A stretch of DNA of 64,000 nucleotides from Sphagnum compactum. Its lineage: Eukaryota; Bryophyta; Sphagnopsida; Sphagnales. The notes under the pieces are model-generated. The model did no database searches. It was not told the DNA's origin and was given only the letters and a program-made list of their open reading frames with translations. Each line of letters starts with the position of its first letter. Within the stretch, counting starts at the first letter, position 1. The stretch covers positions 9,228,213-9,292,212 of the forward strand of contig OZ234493.1 of NCBI GenBank assembly GCA_965153455.1, given 5' to 3'. Made by a program: the position numbers and the translations under genes. Positions 1 through 12,701 of the stretch are shown piece by piece.

Positions 1-270
1 TAATAATAGGTCTATTTTTATTATATAGAGGATTTTTGAAAGATCATATATTTTGGCTTGTGTTGAAACTTGAGATTAGTTACAGAATTATGTATAATAA
101 TATCTTGAACAAAATTGGTTTCTTTCTTTTCGAGGATATTTTTTGAAGATTATTTTTTTGCATGGTAAAAATATTTGAGTTTCCATAATTCTTCGTTTTG
201 CCTTAAAGATTTTTTTTTTAATGTAAAATGGGCAAGGCCACAGTGCAACACAACAACACCCCTTGTTTTT
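1..270 (-). repeat. Dispersed fold-back repeat, copy at window edge
   Basis: This stretch matches, as reverse complement, most of 33020-33250. Shared blocks in the same order include a segment around 40-90 (matching 33190-33225) and a segment around 225-270 (matching 33020-33055). The left part is cut by the window edge. No coding potential is seen. It is a dispersed repeat of unknown class. Confidence 0.7.
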
Positions 271-3086
271 AATTTTTGTGTTCTTTGTTCCCATGTGTTC
301 TCAATGATGTTTGTCAAATTCCCAATGAGTTCCTCAAGATGTTTCTCTAAGTTCCTAATGTGTTCCCCCAAGGGTGTTCTCAACAGCACCTCACTTTTAT
401 CCCATCAAAACAGTACTTGGGAGACAGCCCATCTAATGAATAAGAGAGGTGAATACCTCCTCCCACCCATTTGCACTCGGTCTAGAAGAGCCTCAGCAGT
501 CTTCACACATGTTTGTTGAATAATTAATTGGTTTTGAAATTTTCATTTCAACAAACAGAATATTCTGAAATATTCAATAAGAAAAGAAATCCACAAAATT
601 TCAAATTTTCTGAAAATAATATAATGAGTGTCGAACCTGCCAAGGTAATAATAGGGTGATCAAAACTGCAAATAAAAGCATTCTAAGAAATTTCGGAGAA
701 TATATCAAGACCAATCAGCCTACAATGCCAAAATTCAACATTTCTGAAAATAATATGATTAATGTCAAAAGCGATATCGTAGTACAATGTACTACGACGA
801 CATATTTATGGCTCTACACATTGAAGATTCTATATTGGCAAATAGAACATACCCTAGTACTCCCCAAAAAAACAAAAGAAAACCTCTTTTTTCCTTCACA
901 AAATTTGGTTATTTGAAAAATATATATTATTTTGAAAAATTCAACAATAATCAATGTGGAAGCTGCAAGGGTACTATGATAATAAGAAGGGGGAGGTGGT
1001 GTATAGAAATGTTTTCTTTCTATTGTGAAATGGTATTAAGAAGGAAGGTTGCCTTCTATTTCTTTATCGAGAGTGAATGGCCAATCTGAACTTCGTAAAA
1101 TGTCCTAGTATACCGGGCATGGGAATATATAGGAAACATGAATGGCCAACATGTCCTAGTATACTGGGTGTGGGAATATTTAGGTATGGTTTCCAACGAT
1201 TTTGTTTACATATTGCAAAGGCTGCGAAATTTCATGCTGAGCATTATATATGCTCGTGACAATTGAAAATCCAATTCTAAACATCCCCCAAACCTTAACC
1301 ATTCAAAAGAAGAAGATACGATTTGTACACGTGATAAGGCTTATTACCTTTCACAACTTGACATTTGCGACCAATGTTATTTGTAACCTACCTTCAAAGC
1401 TATCCATCTATAAAATGCATATACATGTCGACCTTATTATCTTATGTCCTTTCCTTCAATTGCGTTTGAATTTTGTGTTTCAATTCATAACTAGTTATCT
1501 TGATTCCTTCAACTTCTTTTCAATTAGGTGTTTCAACCCATATGCATTGTTGACCTAGCCATCTTAATTCCTTCAACTACTTGTGAATTTGGTGTGCCAT
1601 GCGCACACATAAAACAAAGCAAATTAGATTTTGTTGGATTCATGTGTTTAAACTCACATGAGGAGCTAAAATTTATTGAGATAAAATAGATCCCTTAATT
1701 ATTCAATTCAAAAGGTCTCACACTTTTTTTTTTTGTCATGCACTCTGGACTCATTGTTTTAGTAGTAACATGGCCATGGTGTTCTGACAAAACCATCATA
1801 CATGTGAGGATTGCAAAGCACACAACCCCTTCTAACAATCCATTGGTACCACACTTGGGATTCTACCAAGGTACAAAAAGAAATCACATATTGATTGTCT
1901 ATTACCCCAGTCTAACAAAAATTATATTACAAAACAAGATGTCCCAAATTCTGAATAAATTAGTAGAATTGGTAAGTTGTAGTTGTTAGAATTGGTATGT
2001 ACTTTTAAAGGTAATCAATTTACAATTACCACAACAAGGGCAACACATTGCCTCTACCTCCCTTAAGGTTTTACCCCCCAAGTTCCCTAATGGGTAATGA
2101 GGTGATTAAATGACCATGATCACAAAGGAGTTGGATATAGCAACTTTAGACCATGGAGACATTGAGTTTCGAGCATCTCCATGGCCAATAGTGTACCATA
2201 ACACTTTAATGGATTTTGCGGTAGTTAAATATTTATGAAAACAATAATTCTCTAAAGAAATATACTGGTTGAAGTGTGAAATTTTCAAGTTGCATATTGC
2301 TAAAAGTTTGGGAAACCTTTTTAGGTTATAAGCCCTAACCGCTAGCATTTTTTCAAAAAAAAACAATTAATGGTTGTACATGTTATGCTTTGCTTAGCCC
2401 ATAATATGGCCCTAAACTCCAATGTTTCAAAAACACATTTTGCCAGCTCTCACTCCTCCTGAACAAGACAATTTTTCCATGCATCCTATTGCAACCCACC
2501 ATGAACAAGTCAAATTGTCTATGCATCGTTGTGCAAGCCACTCCGTTTTGAAGTTGATAGAGGTAGTCAAAAATGTGACTAACAAGAATTGAAAAAGATC
2601 AAGGCCATGCAACCAAGAATTTTTTTAATGTGACACATTAATTTTATGTATGAAAATGAATGAAAAATAATTGACATCCTCTTTCATGCGAAAAGTATTG
2701 AATATTTTTTTAACGTGAGCCAAAAATCCTGAAAATTATTACATTATATGTCAAAATGCATTTTAACAAACAAACAAAGTATTCAGCACCCCAATGCCAA
2801 AATCCCTTAAAGTAGTACGACAATGGCTTGTACACAATTAATTTGGATAAACATTCAAGCCATAAATAATACGAAATTGAGTTTGGACCTACAAATATGC
2901 ATATGGCTCTCCAAAAAGGCCAATAAAATAAATATGATTATCATTGATTGGTCACTACTACTAAGGATTATCCCATGTGATAACACTTATATGATTCCTC
3001 GCTCACTCTTAACACAACGTTTATTTAGGAATTTTTCAATGTAACCTAAATGGAGATCATTCGTAAGAAGATGCAAAACAAATGGT
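271..3086. other. Unassigned AT-rich DNA
   Basis: I recognise no gene here; open frames are short and show no known motif. The only structure noted is a short duplication: a block beginning at 1100 recurs at 1151 (51-bp offset, about 40 bp with a few mismatches). Confidence 0.6.
1077..1190. repeat. Two-copy 51-bp tandem repeat
   Basis: A segment starting ATGTCCTAGTATAC at 1100 is repeated at 1151 with a few substitutions, and the preceding GAATGGCCAA is also duplicated. No function is evident. Confidence 0.75.
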
Positions 3087-3140
3087 GATCATCTCTAGGG
3101 AGATTTCGCCAAATTTGGCTATAAACAAAAAAAATATGAA
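3087..3140 (+). repeat. Fragment of dispersed GATCATC..TTTGGCTA repeat
   Basis: The block resembles 33503-33560 and 54831-54900: GATCATC, then AGATTT, then TTTGGCTA, then an A-rich stretch and ATATGAA. It is short and diverged. Confidence 0.45.
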
Positions 3141-3399
3141 GTACAAACATTTGATCAACCATGGCTACACACACTCTGAAAACCAAAGTTCCATCAAGGC
3201 ATGCAAACCGGTTTTGGGGCGGGTATTGATTTCTGAAAATGCCCAGTACTAACTGACTGGTATTGGAATTGTTTTTCAAATTTGCCTCCCAAATTTTTTA
3301 ACAGTGACCAACAACAAATTATTACAAGAGTTGTGGCGTTTTGAGGACTACTCTTGCAAGAGTGTCGGAATCCAAGCAACATCCTGACACTAATTCTAT

Positions 3400-6110
3400 G
3401 CGAAAACTTGGGCCTGCACATGCCCATTCCGATGAAGGGGCTTCTTTCTTTTCGTCATCCCCTTGAGTGATGTATGTTCTACATCGCACCAGCCCTTTTT
3501 TGTTTCTGGTGAAATATAGCCAGAAAGTGATGAAACCCTGCCAACCATTGAAACAAAAAAAACCCAAAGCACCCATAACAGAGGGAATACAAGGAATGAA
3601 ATGGAAGGACCCACATCCAAGAAGACAAATGAACCACTCTTTGTGGGAATGGCAGACTACAAGGGGAACATCAAGTTCTCGAACCCCCTTTGGTCATCAG
3701 AAGCATATCAACGAAAGAAAGCGGAGGACCTCCTGAAAGGACACCTAGCCTAGACAAACCCTCACCTATTGCAATTGCGTGTCTTAAAATAGAAATTGTC
3801 TACGCACATTGTAACACCATTGACATCTTCTATCTATAAATGCATGCAAAAATAAAAGTGGAAGGCCTCCAATGCCCTTTGCTCCCCATGCCATGTTGGC
3901 ACATCAATGAAGAAACGTGTATGCTTGTTGTGTAGACATCCAAAACCCTCTACAAGTAGAGCAAAAAACATGTCTCCCAGGAATCGATTGCAATAAAGAT
4001 CATTCTTCATCTAAATCATGATTGTCGTAGCAACCTTATGAAAAAGATTAGCCTATGAAACCAAATCAACTTGAATGGGGTTGACGATGGCAACGTCTAC
4101 CAACATGCAAACATTATCAATTGATAGCACAATGTCAACTAGACAACACGAAAACTACAATGTAAAGGGCAAAAGGACATGGGTTTACTTTCACAAAACA
4201 TGAAATCTCGCACATGTCGCAATAGTCACAAAAACACCTCGCACAACATCATGCAAGGCCATCCTTTTCTCACCATGAGCGCAACAAAGAATATGGATCC
4301 CCATAAGGTCCAAAGGTTGGCTACAAATGTAGTGTGACACCCCAAGGACCAAAAGATGGGAAAGACCCAACCTAATGTGCAACATGGTGGAAAAAACATC
4401 TAAAGTTAAGCTTTAAAAAATGGATGATTAGGCAAGCTGACAACAAAGCGCCCGCACCCACACCCAACTTTACACACAACCTTAAGCACATCTAGTGCGA
4501 ATCGAAAGGTAAATTAGAAATGATACTAGTAAAAAAATGGTCATGCAATCTCTATGAAATAATTTCCTAAAGGCAATATGTGTCTTTTTTAGGCAATTAT
4601 TCCAAAAAAAACACACATGTTATAATTTTTAAGGGAATAAGTTTTCACATTGATTTCAAACACACGTGGAAAGGGACTAGCCTTGAGCTTCTCACACCTA
4701 TTGCCTCCAACAAGAACATACAAAAATCCAACAAAAAATTTAGAAGTTATGATAAGGGGAATTAATGGTCAACTTCCTAAATAAGCAATTGGAGCAATGA
4801 CCTTTGAAGAAATCAACCTTACGCCCCCACTAGAAATGAAAAAAATCACATGTTGATGAATTAAAGGGGCCTCAGGGCACTCCAATAAACCCAAACCCAA
4901 AAGTCTTTCAAAAACTCCCATTAAGGTCGAATAAAAAACAATGAGTTAATTTTGAAAACCTGGAAGAAGGGGAACAACGAAACAAAAAGGAAAACCTTTC
5001 AACAAAGCATCAAAAGAAGATACCAAAAGCCACTTGAACATCCCCTAATCTTGGGAATAAGTTTACATGCCAAACATCCTCACCTAAAATTTTTTGCAAA
5101 AAAAAATGAAAGAGGAAAATCCAAAAGGGATGCCAAGGATCCTAATGTCATCAAGGGGGGCAACAAAATTCAGCAAGGGGGATGAACCCAAGAGGTAAAC
5201 TAGAAGGAACCCAAGCCAAACACTTATGGGATTGAACAAAAAACCCCACATAAATCAATTAGGAACCAAAATGATCAAAGGTGAAGGAGATGACATGGGC
5301 AAGGCAGAAGATATGGGTGTCATCAACTCGAGAAGGGGAGACACATGACGGGAAAACCTTCGAAAAATATTACAAAACATGAAAATGAACAAGCACAAAA
5401 AGAAGCCCTTTAAGTAGATTGCCTTAACATGTGCCCACATAAGAAAGAATGACAAACAAAGCCCTCGAAGAATAATGATGACTAAAAAACAAAGGAACTT
5501 GAAAGCCATAAAAAGAATGAACAAAAGGGAAAAGTTAGGACAACTGGCCCCTCATTGTCCGAAGTTCTTAAGAAATGACCTTACACAAGATGGTGTTAAA
5601 AACGTATGCAACATCTACTTAAAACACCACCCAATCATGATGGGCATTCAAAGTGGCCCAAATACCATGGACCACGGCTTCACAACCTCCTTTAACCGCC
5701 ACCCCAAACTAATATAGTGACAAGTGATAAACAAACATATCATGAAACTGTAAGCATAAAGCCGTGCTCACTAGCAAATAATAAACCTCTCCCATTGCAA
5801 TCTGACAAATGCCACCAAAGAGGGCTTGACCAAAGTCAAAAGTCGACTAGCACCAAAAACCCACGCCATGAACCCAGGGATGGGGCCAACAACCACATGG
5901 GAACACAACTAATGAAACTAAATGAAGCCATTAGTTCAATCCTCAAGGTCAAAAAAATCTCAAAAATGTTCAAAGACCATGCCAAATGGACCACCAATCG
6001 ACAAAATAAATTTGGTGGGTGATAAGTACATGTAAATAAAGAAGGGGAAAAAAGATCCAATAGCCAAATGACCTTAGCCATTTCCAACAATGGAGCCATA
6101 TTGTTTTATA
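3400..6110 (+). pseudogene. C/A-rich decayed coding-like region, function not recognised
   Basis: The + strand is strongly enriched in A and C. It yields consecutive Lys/Asn/Pro/Thr-rich open fragments in changing frames: about 3467-3736, 4580-4765, 4952-5185, 5475-5717 and 5717-6022. Frameshifts and stops separate them. The hydrophilic, basic composition resembles a nucleic-acid-binding or gag-like protein such as the first ORF of a LINE. No zinc knuckle, endonuclease or reverse-transcriptase motif is visible, so that is only a guess. The bias could also be simple strand asymmetry without past coding. Confidence 0.25.
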
Positions 6111-6154
6111 GGTTAGTAGTCACATTGCCATGAAAACTTTATCCTCCACCCATG

Positions 6155-6308
6155 CACTACTACAAAATGTGAGTGCAATTCATTAATCCTCGTTGACTAA
6201 CCCAGTAAATTCACTACATCCCCACCAGGCCCCATTCACTAGGAGTAATGAATTCACTCAAAATCCAGTAAAATCATTTAGCATACAAAGACACCTTTTG
6301 TTGTAGTG
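6155..6308. mobile_element. Short CACTA-type MITE
   Basis: The 154-bp element begins CACTACTACAAAAT and ends with the reverse complement of CACTACAACAAAAG. It is flanked on both sides by ATG (6152-6154 and 6309-6311). CACTA termini with a 3-bp target duplication are the signature of the EnSpm/CACTA superfamily. No coding sequence is present, so it would need a transposase supplied elsewhere. Confidence 0.75.
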
Positions 6309-6311
6309 ATG

Positions 6312-7209
6312 TTTTTCACCATCTTGCATTATAACCATCATAAAATGTAATCATCGGCACCATTAAGACCACCCACATAGCCATTTTTGGTTATGCTTTT
6401 AAGGTTGGAATTGCCTTCAGGTTTAACAAGAGTCTTAAGGTTTATCACCAATAAATACAACGAGATGGTTAGGGTTTGACACTAGCAACTATAACAACTT
6501 GCAAGATTGTTAGGGCTTTTCACCATAGCTTTTGTTCTTTCAAGCAAGGATTGTTGCCACCATGTTTTCTGCTTCTAAGTTCCAATACATATATCACCTT
6601 AGACTTCAAGGCAAAGATTTATGGGCGTTGCATTTAATAGTAGCCATGGGTTTAATGTTCATCTTGCAATGTTGTTGGAACTAATTGGGGGCTTTTTATT
6701 ATGATGGTGATTGAACATGAATTCTAGCCCTAAGGCAATGGGTTTTCATTATGTAAGCAATAATGCCGTTGCAGGTTTCAAGTTTCTTTTTGTTGAACTT
6801 GTAAATTGTGAGCATCAATAAGCATCAGATGAAAATAATGTGTGTTTCTCCCCAAGTGGAATCACGAGTCCTAACACCCCATCAAATTTTTAGATATGTT
6901 TCAATTGATTAAGGCATGAGTTCATTCCAATTTCATTCATTTGGACTTTTGTTTTAAATGCATTGAAAGTGTTCACATTTATAGCACACCACTATGTTTA
7001 TGTTTTTATTATGATTTTGCTTTTTTTTTTTCCTTGCTTGAAGTGTGTATGTTTTTGTGTCTTGAATCATGAAATGAAAAAACTTGGAATCGACAACAAG
7101 GTTGATAATCAAATCAAAATTAAACATGTTGCAAAAAAAAATTCTAATAGTAGAAATCCATCAAATGCATAACCCTTATGGTTAGTCTATGATTATATGC
7201 CATTGTTGT
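6312..7209. other. Unassigned DNA
   Basis: No gene, RNA or clear repeat is recognised between the CACTA MITE and the hAT relic. An open frame at 6963-7172 is hydrophobic at its start and low in complexity; I do not support it as a gene. Confidence 0.5.
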
Positions 7210-9395
7210 CTCATTAGGATGTTATGGCCCATCGAATTCATATGGGTTACTTCTTCATGCACACTCTCTTGGGTCTTCATATCTACCATCACCATTTCCA
7301 TCTTTTGAGCTTCAACCTTCTTCTAAGTTGTTGCCTTTTCCAACACTACCATATTTTGAGCTACCTTCTTTTGAACACCATTCTTTTGAAAAATTGTTAT
7401 CTCCAACGTTATTTTCTTCTGAACTGCCTTCTCCAACTCTACTTTCCTTTGAACATCCTTGTCTTGCCATGCCTTTTTGTAAGGTTCCTTTTCCTAAGAT
7501 GTCTTTTTATGTTCATGAATTTCTTTTTGATGTTTCACCATCTCCTACAACCACTATCATCTCAACTTCTAGGCATCCAAATTCAAGTTCCAGTGTCCAT
7601 GTTGAATCCCCACGTCATCAAATAAGCTTATTGACTTGAATGATTTTCCATATATTGAATCAAATCCAAATATGTTGCATCAATGTCCTCCACCTCAAAA
7701 GCTCAAAAAATCTTATGATCGCACATGCAAATTTCAACTTGAATGGACTGTAAAGTTCCCATGGGCTGAAGGAGTCATTGCCATCGATGGCATTTTACGC
7801 AATATTTAATGTAAGGTTTGCAATAATGTTAACAAAAAGCCATTGTTGTTTGCTCCCAAATGAAATACTCTAATGAAACATGAGGCCATGGGGAAGGCAT
7901 ACAAGGATTTGCTTTACTTTAATGTTAAGGCAAGAGAATGGTACACCAATAAAACATGTCGACAAAAAAAAAATCAAGCCTTGTTTTTACCCAAGCACAT
8001 GCTACTATACTACAACAAGTCAATAAAAATAACCACTTGGAAAATGAAAGGAAGAAGGTATAGTTTGCCACGTTGTTTTAGATTTTGGAAGGTGGTCGTC
8101 CTATGGTGGAATATGAAAAAAGGAAAGTTGAGTAGTACTCATTTATTGGTGTGCCTAAGAATCTTAAAATGCATTGGTTACATTCTTTATGTTGGACAAT
8201 GGCAAAATCCATATATGCCCAAGTCACTAATGTAATTATAGCCATTATTTATTTTGCTAACTATGTGCATTGTGGCCCTTACATGTGACGAGGTGAACAT
8301 AGTGGGTAATGGGAGTTTGATCTCCATTCATGGATATGTCATGCAAAATTGGGTGAATTCCCATGTTGATTTTTTTCCTAAAGATTATTGGTGGAGTAGG
8401 GGTTGAGTCATGACAACCTAATAGTTGTGATCATGGAGGCCTTGCAAAAGGGTGGAGGATTGAATATATAATATGTAGCTCAAAAGTTCCTTTGTTTTGG
8501 GGATAATGCAATAAGTAAATTCCAAAAAACCAAAATTGGGCTCACTAAACAAATGAATACTAACTATGCACCATTTTCCATTAAGGTTCAATGCACGGTT
8601 CATAGATGCAATTTGGCTTTCAAAACCTTGTATTCCTTGGGAATAGTGAGTAACATAGAATATTTGCTACAAACTTGTCATTCTTACTTTGTCCATAGCC
8701 AAAAAAGGCACTTGGAGTTCATTAAATTTACTAATATCATGGAAACATGGGGGTTGAAAATGCTAAAAAATGTGAAAATCTGATGGATATCCTTGTTGGA
8801 GCCTCTAAGGAAGAATCTATCAAAATATATGCTACTACTCGCCAAGATGTACATGGACAACACAAACAACCAAGCGACCAAGGTAAATTGTTGTAAACTA
8901 AAAACCTTTTGTAAACTTTATTGATTTTGTATGTTTCTTTTTTTCAAATTCCCTAATGTTCAAATCTATGCTTGCAAGTTAATTTGATCCTCCTTGCTAA
9001 TCCATATTACCTACAAGGAATGTGTTGTCTCATTGTTTAATTAGAGATCATTGACTTTCTTATGCAATTTGCACAACAACATGATGTTTTCATTTGCAAT
9101 CTTGTGGCTACAATAAAGATCTACCAAAGGCAGCTCTATACCTTGTTCGATGATGGCAATTCATCATTTTCTAGTGATGAGTTTTTGGCATTTAAAAGTT
9201 TGTTGGATTTGAGCCATGACCATATTCACATGAAATAGGCGATAGGTTTGAATGACAATAATGAACAACTTGTATTCCTTATGAATGGTGAGAAAATTTG
9301 AGCCATGCACAATGACCTAATGTCCAGACTACAAATAGTTGTGATTTAGCAATCTTTTCAAAGTTTGATTTCAAAAGTGAAATCAAAGTGTTTAG
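7210..9395 (+). pseudogene. hAT-type transposase pseudogene (bryophyte-like family)
   Basis: Joining frames gives a recognisable hAT-like transposase. It starts with a Ser/Pro/Phe-rich N-terminal part (about 7230-7640). A zinc-finger-like block follows with CKVC near 7812 and a downstream MKHE (about 7870). Next come LTCDEVNIV (about 8283), VQCTVHRCNLAFKTL (about 8590) and WISLLEPLRKNLSKY (about 8790). After a probable intron starting near 8885 come FAQQHDVFICNLVA and FLAFKSLLDLSHDHIHMK (about 9060-9240). Several in-frame stops sit where Trp or Arg is expected (for example TGA before WISLL near 8783), and frameshifts occur around 7640, 8040, 8250 and 8450. It is clearly dead. Terminal inverted repeats and an 8-bp target duplication were not found. 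Confidence 0.75.
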
Positions 9396-10251
9396 GTAAG
9401 TTTTAATTTGTAATCTATTTGATTTTTATTTTTTTTAATTGATGTAATGTGAATTTGCATTGGTAGTTTGGTGTTGATGTTGGGTAATTGCAAGCTAGAG
9501 TGGACCAAAAATGGCATTTGAAGGTTCCATAAATGTACATTTTTGTAATGTGCTTTGATAGTGACAAATGTGACATTGTTATCCATGCTTAAACCACATC
9601 TAATTTTAAAAATTGACCTAGGGCCACTATTTTGTTTATGTATATAATCATTGTTCATGAAAAAAAAAATTAAATCCCATTGTTATGACAAAATGAACTT
9701 TACAATATTGGTGCATTTTGTGACTTTCAAAAGTCCATCAAAGTACATTTCATGTTATGAAATGGAATGGAAACTTGCATTTATGGTTCATCAACATGTC
9801 ATTGAACTTTGAGAAAAATATAAATTTTTTCATTGAGAATTTTTTCATTTAGTGAGTCCATATGCATAATTTTGCAAATAAATTTCATTCCCAGTTTTAT
9901 AAACAAAAAAATCCCTCAAAATTTTTATTTAACGATTCTGATTTTTTTTCGTTTAATAATTATAGTTATTCGATGCATTGAATTTGAGTCATTTTTTAGT
10001 ATATGTGTGCACAAATTTAACATCTAGGATTTGAACATGAAGGGGTGCAAAAAAATTTACCCTTATACATGATTTTATGGACATTCTAACTTGCAAATAC
10101 ATTGTTGTGCTTCTTCTTTTTTCCTATGTTGCTTTGCAAGTGCAACTACCCAATTGATCAAGGAAGTAGACAATTTTATTTCCCCTAGTTTACATTGTTT
10201 GATGTTATGGGCATTATGTATCTTCAATGTTGGATGCAACCCAACTGCGAA
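9396..10251. other. Unassigned DNA left of inverted repeat
   Basis: This AT-rich sequence lies between the hAT relic and the outer end of the left arm. No gene is recognised. Open frames here are short and the one reaching into the arm (10091-10411) shows no known motif. Confidence 0.5.
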
Positions 10252-11370
10252 AATTATGGATGTGAATATTACATGGTTGGCTAAAAAAATCAACGAAAAA
10301 TTTGGGAGGTTAATGCAGGTATTATGGGGTGAAAACAATGTACAATGCATTATAAAAAATTCATATGTAGGTATAATTGCATGTTCAAATAAAAGTTATG
10401 TTTATTTTTAATGTTTCATATTTTTTTGGCTTGACTAACGTAATAAAATTTGAATTTGTAAATAAGCAACGTTTACATGAATTAATGCAAAATTTGAAAT
10501 GAATTTGAAATTCAAAAATTCACTAAGATCTTTTGGAAAACATTCACATGTCATTGGTTGCCATAATACAAAATGGCATAAACTAATTTTTTTTGTTTCT
10601 ATGTACACATAGATTACATGCAAAATGCACCAAACCATAAGAATTGTGTCCAACAAAAATGCAAATCAATAAGTCCATGTTAATACAAAAAAGGAAGTAA
10701 TGACATGTTATTCCTTTTTCATAAAAGATCCATTTTGATCACTAATCTCTTCATTTATAATTTTATGAATTTGTCAATAAGTTGCAACTCCTTTGATCAC
10801 TTTTGTAACATGATGATATGTGCACAATTGTTGGTGTTATATGTGAAGATGAATTATGTTGATTATAAACTCATCCTTAGTGGTTCCACACAATCTAATT
10901 CACAAATACAAACATGCAATAGTAAATAAAAGTTTCAAGGTTTATATGAGTAAGAAAAAAAACACACAAACATTATATATATATATATAAGTAAATAAAT
11001 AAACAAAAAAACACACAAATTGAGAGAATTTGAAACCAAAACCAAAATAAAAGATATAATTAAAATGAAAAAAAAGGCACAAACATGAAAAAAAAAAGAT
11101 TTTTTTTAAAAAACACACGAAACAGAAAAAAAAACATGAAAAAAATAGAAACCAAAAGAAACCAAAAGAAAACAAAAAAATTTTAAAACAAAAAAACTCA
11201 CTTGAAAAGGTCTAAGCTTTGTTTTGTTTTTGTATGAACAAGTCTTGTCGTTCCAACTCACCTTTAGTTGCATTGCGATCTTGCTTAGAATCCAACTTGC
11301 CAACCCTTTGTAACAAGCTATAATGTTTCTCCAAATCGCTATCTTGTTCCAAATTAAAAGACCCAACACA

Positions 11371-11830
11371 CGTGAAAAAAAAAAAAAACAAGGAAAAAAT
11401 ATGAAGAAGGGCTAGGAGAGAAACAAGAAAAAACATCAAGAAAAATAATAAGAAAAAACAACAAGAGAAAAGAAGAAAAAAAGGAAGAAGTAGGGGGGAA
11501 AAAAAGGAAAAGGAACAAGGAGGAAGAGAAGAAAAATAAATGAAGAGGAGTAAGGGGGAAGAGAAGAAAAAACATCAAGAAAAAAAAAAGGAAGAGGAGC
11601 AAGGGGGAAAAAAAGAAAAAACATCAAGAAAAAAAAGAGGAAGAGGAGCAAGGGAGAATAGAAAAAAAAACAAGAAATAAAATAAGGAGGAAAAGAAGAA
11701 AAAATAGCATGAAAAATAAGGAAAAAAAAACAAGGAGGAAGAAAAGAAAAAACAGTAACAAGAAAAACAAGAAAATAAGAAGAAAGAGAAGAAAAACAAC
11801 CAAGAATAATAGAAAGAAAAAAAAAAAGGT
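11371..11830 (+). repeat. Long purine tract, left arm
   Basis: About 460 bp is almost entirely A and G with rare C or T, built from irregular AAGAAGGAAGAGG-like units including repeated GAGCAAGGGGGAA and ACATCAAGAAAAA motifs. The Phe/Leu/Ser-rich open frames on the opposite strand follow from this composition and are not real genes. Such a tract could form a DNA triplex. Confidence 0.9.
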
Positions 11831-12701
11831 CCATGAAAGCGGTAAAAAAGGGTAGTGAGGAAGTGAAAAAGTTTTTTAGAAATTAGAGCTTCATCCAACC
11901 AATGAAACCCACAACGAGTTTCAATGGACTAGTGCATTGATAGGTGCTAGGTCACTCCAACCAACTTTATTGAGCCTTACATGTTTTTCCCACCCCCACA
12001 ATTTGAACCCTTAGTTGTTCATAATATTATTAACAAAGAAGAAATCTTAGGACAATACAAAAGTTTTTTATATTACACAATGCATTTATTGGATTATGAA
12101 TTTGAATTCCAATTTTCATAGTTTCAAGAATTATTTTATTGAAATACGCACATAGGTTTGGTGATTTCTTTTAATAATTCCAATCTCCCTTCAAGATCAC
12201 GAAAAACACAAAAATTGTGTAATAGATGAACAAGCATCTCACAAAAAAAACCCCCTAATTAACACAATTTATATAAGAACCTACACCTTCAAATTTTCTT
12301 AGGACTAGAAACCCTTGGTTAGGTTCCAAATTGAGTTTTTGTTCAAGTACTTAATACTTTCATGGTCCTACACAGTGTGATTCATATTAATTAGTTCATG
12401 GGTGCACTCACAACTTCATAATTTTTTTCTTTTTTTCAAGGAGCCATATTGATTGGCTTATCAACAAAAGTTTTGGAGCATTGGGCATGTCCCATATAGA
12501 ATGACCTCTTTGGACCCCAATTGCAAAATAGAAGCAAATGTGCTTCCCTAAATTTCACCTTTTCAATTTATATACATGAGAGTTGAACTTTGGCTTAAGT
12601 GACCTAGCCCTGTGACTCCACCAATTTTGTTTCAAAAGAACTAGTGTTCATCCTAATTACTGAACCTCATGTAGTCAAAGAGGTTCACTCAAACTTTTTT
12701 T

